From: Globodera rostochiensis
Lineage: Eukaryota; Nematoda; Chromadorea; Rhabditida; Heteroderidae
Direction: 5' to 3'
Assembly (NCBI GenBank): GCA_018350325.1
Contig: JAEVLN010000006.1
Location: 891,193 to 955,192 of the forward strand
DNA: 64,000 bases
Shown here: piece by piece, positions 35,111 to 48,550 of the stretch
Layout: each line of letters begins with the position of its first letter
Position numbering within the stretch: the first letter of the stretch is position 1
Notes under the pieces: generated by a model
What the model was told of the DNA's origin: nothing
What the model saw: the letters and a program-made list of their open reading frames with translations, nothing else
The model's database searches: none
Translations under genes and position numbers: made by a program

Positions 35111-35457
35111 ATGATCGCATTTACTTTTTTTAATCGAAATTTTATCTGCGCTATTGATTTTTATATTATTATTGATTGATTGGATGTGTATTTTAAATGA
35201 TTCTATTTTTATTGACGGTATTTCGAATTTTTGGCTTTGTCAATTGACGCGTTAAATTCATTAAAATCAAAAAATCATTTAATTGTTGCACATAGAAAAT
35301 CGGAAATATTGATGATTCATTGGGTACAGATTTAAATTACCCAAAAACTTTTAAAGATTTTTTAGGATTCAAAGGTGCCATTATTAATTTGTGAATTAAA
35401 TCAAAAAAATATTTATTTTAATTTAACTTTAATTCACAATTTTATCTTTAAATATTT

Positions 35458-38400
35458 CTATCTTCGCTCAATTCTGATCCAAAAGCCATCACTCGGCTTT
35501 AGCACAAGCTCGGGAAGTCCCCGACTCTCCAGCTCGTGTTGAACGGAAATTATGCGAAATCGGCGAAAAATTTTTGCCAACGAAATCTTCTGTTCGGTGC
35601 CCGCAAATTTTTGTCCTGGGAAAATTAATATTTAATAAACAAAATTTTAGCATTCAAAAATTATCATTTTATTTCAAAATATAATGTCCAGTTTTATAAA
35701 AAATATCTAATTAGTTTAAAATAAATTTTCCAAGTTCACTTTTAAATTTGAAATTAAAATTTCAAACAAATGGCGGGTTTTATTCTTTTTTTTAAATATT
35801 ATTTAAATTCATAAAAAGTTTAAATCATTTTTAAAATTATTTTTTTGCTGTTAAAAAATCCATTTAGTAATTACCAATTACTTCCAAAATATGCCTCCAG
35901 ACAAACCAACCTATGCAATTCCGAGGTCCCGCCGAAAATGGCAAATAAGCGAATGGCTCTTTATTGCGCCGAAGAACATTTTCTTCGGAAAAATGTTCAG
36001 GATCGTAATCATCCGGTGCATGATAATACTGTAAAAGGGTACTACTGTAGGGATAAATTTTTGCAAATAATTTTTTAAAACTGTGTAAACACTTGCCCTT
36101 TTGTCCCGGTGGATGGAGAACGGGGCGACCATTGCGGTGCATCCGGCCGGAATTGTGAAGCCGCAAATTTCTGTTGCCTCCGTGATATCTCTGTAAAGTT
36201 TGCGTCAAAAAAATTAATTATTATCAAAAATTTAGTAACAAAATTATTTTTCAAATCAAAACAAACGAACAAATCACTTAATGGACGGACCTGCCAATTA
36301 GTGGGACGGATGGAAGAAGTCGCATTGTTTCGCGCACGCACTTAATGAGAAATATATTACACACAAAATTTGGACTTAAATTAAGCAATATTAGCCTACT
36401 TTAAATTTTCCAGCTAAAGTTTATAATAATGTTCTTTCTTCAAAGTAGCGTGATCGAGAGTTTAAAAAAATCTGGGTCGGGATCAACTTTTGTTTTAAGA
36501 AAAAATCAGGATCGGTATCAACTTTTAGTCGGGATCGGAAATCTTCAAAAAAATGTTAAAATATTATTTCAAGATTTCCATTTCTGACGAATTTTATCCC
36601 TTTTTTGCGCGATTTTTCAAAAAAATATTTTCTAATGGGAGAGATTGGTGGCACCATGTGCGCATCCGAGAAAATTTTGAATACCTTTCAATTACGTCAA
36701 CAATTAGCCTAAAAAACCCGATTCGCCAAAAATGCCAAAGGAGTGCATAAAAATCTCCCAACCGGGGTCCCAGACCTAGCTTCCCGATCCCGACTACTGG
36801 AATCGACTAAAAGCGGGATCGGGATAATCCAGTCGATCGCCGCTCGACCTACCCTTCTTGGAAGGATGCCAATTTTTTTTTTCTAAATTACGTTTAATTT
36901 TTGTTTACACCTGTTCCGTGTACCGCATCCGTGGCAAGTCGTCATATGTAATGTCCCGTTCCGGGTACTCGCCGAACAAATGGTCCATTTCTGCATGCAA
37001 ACGCGCCTGCACTGCAGGCCGATGTCCCAGCGAGAAGACGGTGAATCCAACACTTTGCAGAGAAACAATAACATTTTGAGACCATCCGAAAATTTTGTTT
37101 TTAATTTCGATCACTTTGTCCGTATTTATCGAATCCAGTGAATCCTTTTTAAGCAATTGACTGACTGCGCAGTAGGGACCGGCTAACCCCATCTTTTGGG
37201 ATCTGGGGATTCCGACTAAACCCCAATTCTAGCCCAACCCGAAAATTCCCCAAAAATAATCGGTCGGGATACCGACAAATCTTAAAGAATTTTTTTCGGG
37301 ATTCAGAGGGATTAAGAAATATTCTTTTGCCTGACTATGAGGCGCGATTTTTTAAACTTTTTTTGTTATTGTTATGAGATTTGCAATCAAACTTTTTTTT
37401 TAAAGCGGATGTTTTGTTTTGCGCTCGAGCTGTTCTCTGAGTGAAAAGAATAGGTTCAATTTTATTAAAAAAGAAGAGATCAACAATCAATCCCGCGGGA
37501 TTGAAGAATTCGGCCGGGTTCCCAAACTCAATAACGCGAGAGCCCGGTCTCTACTGGGTAAGACAAGTCCGGATATTAACCAGACCCCCTCCCCCCCGGG
37601 GACACCGGCGGTTAGTTTCAAAAACAACCAGTTTGCTCCTCGGTTTCCCGGACAATTATTTTGGCCATAAAATAACTTGTTCAAAACAAACACCCGGATT
37701 GCTTACTACCTGCTTGCAACGGTGTCGTGCCCTTCGAACATGAACGTCTCCACCTCCTCACGGATGTCCTCGTCGCTGAAGTTGTTCTGCTCCTGCAATC
37801 CCAGCAGAATGTCCAAAAAGCAAGCCGCTGGTTTTCCGCTTTCGTCGGCGTTGGCACTTTTGTTGGCGTTGTTGTTATTGCTATCATTTTGATGATTTGT
37901 GCCGTCCATTCCGTCACCGTTCTGTTGTCGCGTCTGAGCTCGTTCCCGCTTACGGCATGCGATTACCTGCATCGATTTAAGCCAAAATTGAGCTTGGAAT
38001 GCACGGGAATATATATACACACAAGCTGAGCGAGTTTTGTGGTCTTTGCTGTGATCGAATTTAAATTTTTATCTGAATTTTCCACAATTTAAAGGCTCCA
38101 AAAAAAATTAAAAATTAAAACTTTTAGAGACAAATTAAAAAAGGTTGAAAAGCAATTTAATTTTAAATAAATTTAAGCATTTTGTTTTAATATATATGTG
38201 TGAAGTGAAATAACCCAAAAATGGCACTAACCCCCTGAGTGAATTCAGTGATGGCTCTCAAATTTCGCGCAAATTCGCCGCCTTTGCCGGACAACCACCA
38301 GACTGGTGCAGGCCAAAGCCATGGCGAACGCATTCTATGAACGTTTAGTTAATTTGTTAAGCAATTACGACGGCACAATGTCCCAGTGTCCAGATCATTT

Positions 38401-40679
38401 GTTCAATACCGACTTTGCATTTTCTGGTTCTGTGCCCGGTTTATCAGATCGGCATCCGGGATGGGCGGTGTTTTCGTTTTCCGATGGTTTTTCTCCGTTT
38501 TCCGTTATTATGCCCGATTTACGGAAAAACGGGAAAAATATATACACCTCTAAGAATGGTATTTTTTGGTGGAACAAGTTTGTCAATTTTTGTTTCAATT
38601 TTCAAAAATTTAGTGAAAATTTCTTAACAACAGACCACACTTTTTAATTTTCTCAGCGTCACCGTCGAACCCAATTTATCCGCTTTTTTCAAATAAATTT
38701 TTGCCCATCCCTGATCGGCATTTGACTTCCCCCTATTTCCCACAGATCAGAGGCAAGTCCGCGCACAAGCCAATATAATTTGTGCAAATTTTTCTGACCT
38801 TAGAAAAGAGAGTTCGCACATCTTTTTGACCGCTTCCACATACTTCGGGTTTCCGCCCCGTAGGGCATTCAGCTGAGTGCCCATTGCGGCCTCTGTTGAG
38901 TTGGGAAAGAATAAATTAAATAAACATAATAAAGGGGTACTATTAATTAATTAATTAAACCAAAATAATCTATGAAGGGTAAATGCGACAGCAGGGATGA
39001 TGTAACCGGTTTAGCACCAAAAATTTTCATTTTTCGTTGTTTTGGATCGATTTTCTAGCACACACAATAACCTTTAAAATCTTTTAAATGTATTAAAGAA
39101 CAATGGAAATTTTTTAATTAAAAAAATTTAAAATTTAAAATTTCGTTTTTAGGTTTGGAAACCGGAATTTCGGTTATCCAAAATTTTTTGGCATCCGTTA
39201 CATTCCTGGTATGAAATATTAAATATATTAAATAAAATTTATGTTTTAATTGAAATTTGGCCGGCGTACCGCTAGCTTATAATTGAGAGCCTTTTCATCT
39301 GCTATTTAATTTGTTGACCTTCAATTGCAAAAATGGTATTAAATTTGTTTGAATATTTTTATTTTACTTTTCACTTTCTTTTCACATAAATTGAATTATT
39401 AAAACATTCTTTTAAAACAACAAACCGCAAATGATATCCAACGCATAAAGCTTGATCATCCGGTAGAAGTCAAACGGATATTCATTTTGGGCACATTCAT
39501 CCAACTTTTCGACCAGCACATTGGACTGTCGATTGAACACCTAATTTGGTTTGGTAAGTGAAAATATTTTTGGACTCCTGTTTTTATTTATTTTAAATAT
39601 TTATTATTAATAAAAAATTTTGTCGTTTATATTTTAGTTTATAAAATTAAATGATTAATACAACATTGGTTTGTTCACCTGAATAAAATTGGCCAGAATT
39701 TTAAAGTGAAACGCCGGCGTCAACAGTTTACGTCTGCGTTGCCATTTCTCACCCGTACTTTTATAAAAAATATGATTTTAAAATGTTTAAAATGTTTTTA
39801 TTCATTTAGCTTAAATAATTTACCTTGTCAGCAGTCCAGTGCCAAGCCAATCTTGCAGCAAACTGTACTCAAATGGTTTGGTGATGAGCACATTGCCTGA
39901 GGCATTTTATTATTAATTATAAATTTTAATAATTTGTTTTTAATAGCTAGCTTGAAATTCTTGGAATTTTCTTTCATTTTATAACAATTTTTAATAAATG
40001 ATAAAATGCCAGTATCCTTCTGCCATCAGTCAATTTTTTAAATTAAGTTGTCAAGAATCAATTTTAAGTAAGCCATGGACAACCATTGTCTTTCTCACAC
40101 TCACTTTCCAAAATGGCCTTGGCGGATTCCGGTTTCCAAAAGATGACAATCGGTTTTGGCCCTGCAATTTTGGGCTAATTAAAAAACATTTTAAAAAAGC
40201 GGAGCGCCATACCGATCCAAAGGCGCATAATGCCGGGATTGCCTTTCATTGTGTCCGGCCCTCCACCGCCTTCAAAAGTATATTTGCGAAAATAATACTC
40301 CATTTGGTAGGTACTTTCTGCAACAACAAAAAAATACGGTACATATTTTAACCTACTAGGCCTGTCAGTTTTACTGGGAATTTTTCGGCACTTTCCAGAA
40401 CCGACCCCCCAACATTTTTTGGTTCGGATAATTGAATTAAATTTTAATATTAATTCAAAATTTAAATCTTTAAAAACCCCCATAAAATATTCAACACAAA
40501 CTTTCGCTGTCAGGTGAAAATTTGAGAGCACTGCCAAGAATTGGAAGTGCCGACGGGCCCGGCAGTTTGTCGACAAGTCGCACAAATTCGCGATATTGCC
40601 TACAGCGCCAAACAATGTGCCGGATCAGGGCGGGAATGATCAAAACGAGTGCCGAAATGAGCCAGATCAGCGGATTCAT
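35458..40679 (-). CDS. Cytochrome P450, CYP4-type, apparently complete
   Basis: This is a haem-thiolate monooxygenase of the ER membrane; CYP4 enzymes usually hydroxylate fatty acids or related lipids. There are about 14 exons. Exon 1 (40502-40679) gives a membrane anchor ([16 protein letters not shown]) and the [12 protein letters not shown] hinge. Later exons give [32 protein letters not shown] (helix C, about 39700), the I-helix oxygen-binding motif FMFEGHDT (about 37735), [17 protein letters not shown] (the ExxR helix, about 36300), YDPEHF (PERF region), and the haem loop [11 protein letters not shown] with the Cys ligand (about 35930). The last exon encodes [17 protein letters not shown] and ends at TAG 35458-35460. 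The I-helix exon carries an Asn-rich insert ([13 protein letters not shown]). The intron before the PERF exon uses a GC donor (AAGG|GCAAGT). No lesion was seen. Confidence 0.88.
36420..36850. repeat. GGGATCGG-rich repeat in a P450 intron
   Basis: Iterations such as TCGGGATC, GGATCGGTATCAAC and CGATCCCGAC occur through this intron, in both orientations. There is no coding content. A related TCGGGAT/ATCCCG block is at 37200-37310. Confidence 0.45.
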
Positions 40680-43600
40680 CAGAAAAGTCTAAATATGTTG
40701 AACAAATAGTTACAAAAAAAAGCACCACGGGGGTCATGGATTCGGATATTTTTGTTTATTTGTTCAATTTCTTGAAAAAAAACGTTTTAAAATGTGAGCC
40801 ATTTTTGAGAGTGAGTAAAAACTTTGTCGCATCGCTTCCACAACCGGGACGATTCGGGGAAACGTTCAAAAAAATGGAACCAGAACATCAACTGGTCCCT
40901 TAATTTGCTTAGTAATTTTGCTAAAATTGGAAAATCAAAACAATTAAAATCGAAAAAAAGTGAGCGTATTTTGCGCGCTTTGTTTGGCGAGGTCACACGT
41001 CGGCGGTCGCGCGGCGGCGGCGGCGGATTGGGCAAATTGGGGGCGGCGGTGAATTGCGCGAGATGAAAACAAAAAGGTAATAAGAAAAAGAGAGTTTTGT
41101 AGGGGAAAAATTAAATGAATATGTGCGCGAGTTTAGTGCAAAACACAGAGGCAGCAAATTTATTGTAATCGATGGACTCGGAGAAATGCAAAAAATTTTA
41201 CTCTCTTTTTTTACAACATTTCACCGCACACTCCGCAAACATTTAAATTTATAAATAAAATATTTTTTTGAAGGTCAAATAAGTTAGGTATATGTTACTC
41301 TCGAAAATGTTGGTCAGTAAATTTTTTAATTTGAATGTATTTAAAATATATGGAAGAAAACATAAATGAAATTAACAGAAAGTCATAAAACATAAAAAAG
41401 GAATTCCAAATCTTTTTGCTTTATATTATTATCCTTTTTTTCGTTTTTAACTTTCATCCTTAATGGCTGTCTTAAGCATTTGTTATTTCAAAAATCGATC
41501 ACAATTCTTCCATCTATCTCGCTGCTGTTTCTATTTGTTTTTCCAAGCTTTGCCAACAAAATTCAATTCCAATTTCCCCAGTTTTTTTGGTGCCAAATAA
41601 TCCCTTCTCTTTCGTGGCCCTGAAGCAATTTTGTTTGGCACCCGCAGCGCCCCCACTCCGTGCACTGGAGGCGCTTTAAGGGGACGACAAAACGGTGCCG
41701 GCTATTCAGTGCCGTTAAAATGAACTTTTAATTTTATATAAATTATATTTTTTGTGTCCAAACAAAGCCGAACATGAATTTTAAAAATTAATTAAAAAAT
41801 GCCAAAATACAGTCATTATTTTAATAAATTTTCATATTTAAACAAGTGACAGCCCCGTACCACCCGCCCATCTGTCACCAGAAAGCGAATTCAGCAGAAT
41901 TTAATGAATCTGACGCCAGTATAATCCATCATAAACGGCCGATGTCATTGCGGTGTTTATATTAATATAAAAATAATTTTTATTTTGGGGGGGGGGGGGG
42001 GGAGGCAAATCCTGCAAAGGAAAATGCCGAATGCAATCTCAAAGATTTTTTCCCAAACTTCAATGTTTTTTATCACTTATTTTGATAAGTTTACGCACAA
42101 AATCCTTCCATTATTTTTTTAAGAGATATTTTTGGCACTGAATTGTCCCGGTATGAATGGGCAGTGAGTGGGTGCCAATGCTAAAATTGGAGGGATAAGG
42201 GGGGGGGGGGGCGGGCGCCTCCCATGCCACCCATCCAATCCACCCGCCGGGGTCCGTCCGTCGTTCTTTTCATCCCGACCCACAAAATTCCCACAAACCA
42301 ACACCAACAAAATTTTTTATCCCCGACGGCGCTGAGCGGATTGGTTTTGTTGGTGGGCCTGGCCCCTGGCCCAAAATTATCTTGGCCGGATGGGGGGGGG
42401 GGGGAATTGTGAAAATTGCTTCAGGCCAATAATAGTAGTGCGGCACCAAACTTGTAGAGATTTTTAGTGCCAAAATTTCTTTTTGTTGGTCTCAGAAACG
42501 CGTTAGATTTTGCGTTTATTCGAAAAAATTGTCAAAAAATTGAACCTAATAAATTGACCTCCTTTTTTATATTAAAGTCGGCAATTTATCAATCATATTC
42601 AAAAACGAAGGCCATCTTAATAATTCCGTGCCATTAAATAGCAATAAATGTATGGCCGCACGCATTCCACCTGCCTTTTGGCTTTATTCCATTCAAATAT
42701 TTAGCAATGTTTGCGTTTTACCTACCCAATCAATGGCTTCTGTCTCAATTTTCATTTGACCAATAATGCCGCCGCCAACAATTAAATAGTTAAAATGCCA
42801 AGGTTAAAGAATATTTGTTGGGCCTATTTTGGTCCTCACATGTCGTCTTAGCCAAAGCATTTCAAATTCAAATGGCCATTTGTATTCCTCCAATTTCACC
42901 AATGCTTCTTCTCTCCAGAGAGTCCGGCACAATAAGACACCAATTACACCTAATGAACATTTCTAACTTTGCTAAAATCATTCAAAATTGCTTAATACAA
43001 TTTCTGAAAAGAAAAACTTAATCTAAAAATATTTTTTAACAATTATAGTAAAAATATTTGACGGATAATTATGAAAAAGAAGCAAAAGCTGCATTTTTAC
43101 AATAAATAGTCATAAGTTGGCCATTTTGTTCATAAAAAAGAACCGATTTGGCGACGATTAATACCAAAAGTTCACTTCTCGAGAGTCGGCACATTCCTTT
43201 TTATTCTTTAAGTTTTTTTTCAATGACCAAAAAACCTTTTATTTTATGGCTTTTTTCTTGACGATTTATGGGAGGGACACAGCACCGATATATATTAGTC
43301 CCATTATAGTAAAATAAAGCTATGTTTGGTCGAAAAAAGGCGGACAGCAAAAAGCACACCCACACATTGTGATGGGTTGGTTGGTTGTCACTAGCAATAA
43401 ATTGATGAGTGATGCATTTGTGGCGCACGATGACAGAATGCATGTGCAAAAATTTTTGTTTTTTTTAAAATTTTACTGAACGCGATTGGCACAAAAAGAT
43501 TTCTTTTCTAATCAGAGAGTAGAGCGGAATCGGGATTGAGTCTTGAAATGTCCGGGTTTTTGGCACGAAATTTCCCCTTTATATGATATAGGCTTTTTTC

Positions 43601-46600
43601 AAAATTTACCAATCTTTATTTTTGTTTGTTTGCCTCAATTTTTTTTGACTAGGATTAATTAATATTTTTTCTTATTACTAATTCCGATCCCGGGTTTTCT
43701 TTAATTTTGATCCCGCTCTACTCTAGTTTTAATCAGGTTGTTGCCATCCAAATTTCCATGCTTTAGTTCGATTTAAAACATAAACTTCTGGAACGCAATT
43801 GGGACCAGTGTGCCGCCGATGGCCCGCCCAACGGCAAATTTTAGAAACTTTAAAATTCATTTTAATTTTACTTTCGGGAATTATTTCGAGACATCCCTGT
43901 CTCTGAACGGGGGGGGGGAGGATTGAAAATCAAAAATTTGAAACCTCGATTTTGTTTGGTGAAAATGGACATTTTGGTCAAATATTGCTTTAGAAAATGC
44001 CTTTCACATTTTAATCGTTTTTCCTTTTTGCTTTTCCTCTCCACAATTTTTCATTCATTCATTTTGCCGCTTCCAGCTGTTTATAGTGGGAAGATGAGCT
44101 GGAGATGCCCTTCTGATGGGAGGGGGGGGGGGGGGTGAATGCCCTCGGCAATAGCCTCGAGGGTATGGCAAAGTTATGGCCCAAGAATAGGCGCCCAACC
44201 AGAATTTTTAGTGCCAATTTGCCTCCACTATATGTGGACATGATAAGGACACGGGGCAATGGCCTTAGAACCTCAACGGGGATGGATGAGCGAGCACAGC
44301 TCAGTTTCAGAGCATTATCATCCCACTTTCTCAGTAAATGCGAGCACATTTTGTGCTAAATCTTAATCTTTTGCAATGCAAAATTGTCTCCAAAATCATT
44401 AAAATCGATATGATAATTAATTTACATATTTAATGTGCTCATTTAATAATACAAAATTTAAATGAATAAGAAGATATTTTAAATTAATTTTTGGCAATGC
44501 AAAAATTTTCTCCAAAATCATTAAAATCGATATTGATAATTAATTTACATATTTAATGTGCTCATTTAATAATACAAAATTTAAATAAATAAAAAGATAT
44601 TTTAAATTAATTTTTGGCAATGCAAAAGACTCCAAAATCTTTCATTTAAACAAATTTTTTGGCTCTATAAAATTGATCATTAATTTACATATTTAATGTG
44701 CTCATTTTAATTAAAAAAATAAAATTTGTTTAAATATTTTATTCTTTCCTCCTCCCCTCCCGGTGCTGTTCTACGCCTCCCCGTCTGTGAGAACTTCTGC
44801 ATTTTTTTCCGCTTCCACTTTTTACTCAATTATTCCGTCCCTTCCCCGGAGGCAAACAGAAGCCGAATGGGAAAAGTGCCGCCGGCACTAATAAAATAGC
44901 CATTTTTGCCAAGGTAAAAGTTGCCCGACGCCGTTAAAAAGAGCGGCCGGCACAAATGCTGGCAAAAATGGCGACAAAATTCATTAAAATTTCATTTCAC
45001 ATTCACTCAAATGGAGTGGAAATAAACAAATGATGCTGAAAAATGTGTTATAACTTATAGCTAATACATTTTCAACCATTTTGAAAAAGCTTAAAAATAT
45101 CAAACAAATTCTAAATTGTATAAAATATAAATGAAAATGAACCAAATGTTTGATTTATTTTAGAAACAAACATTTTGCCAGGAAATGACCTTTTTGAGAG
45201 GTCTATTAGGCTCAAGAAAAAGGACTTCGTCACCGGCCATACGCGCCCAAGCAGGTTCAGAAACACAACCCATGGCCGCACATTGGACCCAGCACCGGCA
45301 ACATTTTCAAGCGTCACACGTACAATTTAAATTTAATGAAAATCATTTTCCAAAACAATTTTAGCATTATCGGCACCAGTCAATGCGTTTCAAAGGCAAT
45401 GATCGCAATGATTTCTTTGCAAACGGTAATGAATAAGATTATTAATTAAGTTTATTTTTTTATAACAATGTTAGAAAAATAAATTTGGCTATTTTTAATT
45501 TGTTGTTTTGGTAGGGGAGCAAGGACATGGATGGTCTAAATCCGGTTGCCGTTTTTCAAAAAAAGTTTTTTCTTCTGCTGGCCAAAATATTCAATGATTG
45601 CACAACGATTTATCTTTTAATTAGGGTCGCTCAAAGTCGGGGGTAGGGGGTGAGGCCCAAAATGTCGGGAATCGGAGTTCTTCGGAGGGTCCGTGATTTT
45701 TAAACTACTCAAAACCTCGAGAGCTCAAAACCGGTCCGGACTCTGGCCACTTTTTTCCGCAAGGATTTCTCCGGATAATGCGGAAAATTGAGTTTTTTTA
45801 GAAAAATCCGGGCGCGGATGCCAATCCACAAAATTTAAAAAAAGATATTTCGCAGAAATCCATAAATTTCTTGCACAATAGCCCCCCCTCCCCCCCCCCT
45901 TCTTTAGTCCGTGTTAAAATTTCAGTGCCATTCATTTTTAAACAATTCTCTTGTCCATTTTTCTACCAAAACTTCTCTCACCACTCACCCCAAAAGGCCG
46001 TTTGAATATTTGTAAAGGCGACCGACCTTGTATTGTTTATTTTTAAGCGCTGAACAAAATAATAATTTTCTTATAGGGAGAGCATCGTTTATAAGAAAAT
46101 GCCAGCCCTGGTGAATTTAAAATGTGTATTAATTCAATTTTACAACATTTTTTGACCCATAAAATATTTTCATGCCAAAAATTATGGCCAAAAAAGGGGG
46201 CTCAATTTCGGCATTTATCCGTAATTGGGCGACTCTCGCATAACGTATACATAACCAATTATTCCCATTTATTCACCAAAATCCATTGCTCTTGCCCATA
46301 AATCCGATAAATATTTGCCCAAGCCCACCTTTTCAACCTGCCCGGTGTCCCAATACGTAAACTTTTGCATTTTGGCACTAAAAACGTCAAAAAATTCTGT
46401 CTCGGAATGCCAAAATTAAAATTCAAATATATTTTGGCACTGTAATAAAAATGCGAACCTCGCGAATGCATCGGTTCTCCAGCCATGCGCCCCTGGGTTT
46501 GGAATATTCGCCGTTTGAGCCAAGTCTTTTTTTTGTTAAAAAATTAATCTTTTTTGTTTTTGAATTCAAATATTATTTTAGCAAAAGATCAATCAATGCA

Positions 46601-46710
46601 AGCTTTTCCAAAGAAATAATAGGAACAAATTAATCTTTTTATTTTCAACTTTTTAATATTTTTTTAGTTGTTTATTTTAATTACAATATTAATAAATGTG
46701 TTAAGAGCCG
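40680..46710. other. Gene-poor region of about 6 kb
   Basis: I could not support any exon, RNA gene or intact element. It contains G- or C-runs of 8-19 bases (about 41985-42002, 42199-42210, 42393-42403, 44120-44136, 45883-45898) and a tandem repeat at 44368-44720. The start must also hold the P450 promoter, and the end the stomatin promoter. Confidence 0.45.
44368..44720 (+). repeat. Tandem repeat of about 125 bp, nearly three units
   Basis: Successive copies share TTTTGGCAATGCAAAA, CCAAAATC, GATAATTAATTTACATATTT and AATGTGCTCATTT. The first two units are almost identical and the third is diverged. Confidence 0.8.
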
Positions 46711-48550
46711 ATGACGGGCAACTTGGGTGTCAGTGGCTACATTCTGATGGTCATTTCCTACATTTTGCTTGCTCTCACATTTCCATTTGCAATTTGTTTT
46801 TGTATAAAAGTAAGAAGGCACATTAATTTGTTTATTGAATTAATTTTACCAATTTTATTGCTTTTAAATTGAGGTTGTTCGAGAATATGAACGCGCTGTG
46901 ATCTTCCGATTAGGTCGACTTTTGCCTGGCGGCGCTCGTGGCCCGGGTAAATAAAATTTTAAATATTAATTAAATTCATATTATTTAATTAAGATATTTT
47001 TCAGGGCTTTTTATTGTTATTCCATGCATTGATACCTATCGAAAAGTTGATCTGAGAGTGCTTTCGTTTGATGTGCCACCTCAAGAAGTGCAAATTATAA
47101 ATATTTGCATAATTTTTATATATAATATTTATTTATTTAACTTCACAGATTCTTTCTCGCGATGCGGTTACAGTGGCAGTGGTAATAAAAACAAAACAAA
47201 ATTTAAAATTAATTATACTTATTTACGAAGAGTTTAGTTTAATTGAATAAAAAATTATTTTTAACCTCATTTGTCAGTGAAATTCGACGTTCTTTTTACT
47301 TTATAGGTTTTCAAATTTTATTACTAAATTCGAAATTACTAAAATTAATTTTATGAAGATGTTAAAATTTTACTTACTGCTCGTATTATTTGATATTTTT
47401 AAATGTTACTAGGAAATTTAAATATACCGAAATATATATACATATAAATTAAATATTGACTTCATTTGCCAGGATGTTGTTGTCTATTTTCGTATTTCAA
47501 ATGCAACAATTTCCGTCACAAATGTGGAGGACTCGAGCAGATCCACAAAATTGTTGGCACAGACCACACTGCGGAACATTTTGGGTACAAAAACATTGAC
47601 CGAAATGTTAAGGTGCAAACAATTTATTATTTAATTTAATAATTAAAATAAATTATCAACTATTTACAGCGATCGTGAGCAAATTTCTCTGCAGATGCAA
47701 AGCACACTGGACGAGATAACAAAGTGGGCCAAATTGAATATAAAATTTCAAAAAATTTATGCCATATTTCAGCGATTTGGATAAATTTCAAAAGCTACAT
47801 TTATTTATTTTATTCGATCTTCTACAAAATGATTAAAAATTCAATTCCATTACTAAACTCTTATGCTAATATGTATTTAAATATACTTTTTATTTACAAT
47901 GATAGAAAAATTGTTTATTTTATTCAGCCCCTGGGGCGTGAAGGTGGAGCGAGTAGAGATGAAGGATGTTCGTCTCCCGGTACAGCTTCAACGCGCAATG
48001 GCCGCTGAAGCTGAAGCAACACGGGAGGCGGGCGCTAAGGTCACCAAAACGAGTCAATTAAAATTTATTCTTGCCAGTCAAAATTATTCTTTTAAAATTG
48101 TAAGCATAATTAACAAATTTTAAATAATATTCAATTGAAAATCCAGATAATTGCTGCTGAGGGAGAACAGAAAGCGTCTAAAGCGTTAAGCGAAGCGGCT
48201 TTCACCGTTGCTCAATCGCCGGTTGCCATACAACTCCGTTTCCTACAAACACTGACTTCAATAAGGCAAAAATGGGCAACTACAAATACATAATACCTAT
48301 TTATGTTTAAATTAAAAAAATATATATATTTTTTTAATGTATAATTATTTTTTAATGTTTTTGTAGTGCCGAAAAGAATCGGACAATCATTTTCCCGCTG
48401 CCTATGGAGATGATCAAGCACTTTCTGAGGTGGATGAATGGGGGGAGTAACATTGCTCATCAATATTCCTGTGACATTGGGGGAATAGGATCACAAATAA
48501 ACAAACAAATGATATCCACAAAAGACCGATACCTTTTGAGGGGGCTTTAA
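46711..48550 (+). CDS. Stomatin-family membrane scaffold (SPFH/prohibitin domain)
   Basis: Stomatins form oligomers at the inner face of the plasma membrane and tune ion channels; nematode relatives include MEC-2, UNC-1 and the STO proteins. Nine exons sum to 897 bp (298 residues) with correct phase throughout: 46711-46809, 46874-46946, 47005-47087, 47149-47181, 47473-47612, 47670-47723, 47928-48039, 48147-48265 and 48367-48550. Exon 1 gives the hydrophobic hairpin (about residues 11-33). Then come YERAVIFRLGRLL, GPGLFIVIPCIDTYRKVDLR, LSFDVPPQEILSRDAVTVAV, the conserved PWGVKVERVEMKDVRLP, LQRAMAAEAEATREA, and AEKNRTIIFPLPMEM. The last intron must use a GC donor (ATAAG|GCAAAA) to give the family sequence LTSISAEKN. 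The C-terminus after FPLPMEM is short. Confidence 0.92.

Noticed and set aside
44059..44359. Minus-strand frame of 96 residues
   Set aside because: No recognised domain, crosses a G-run, and no splice context; treated as chance.
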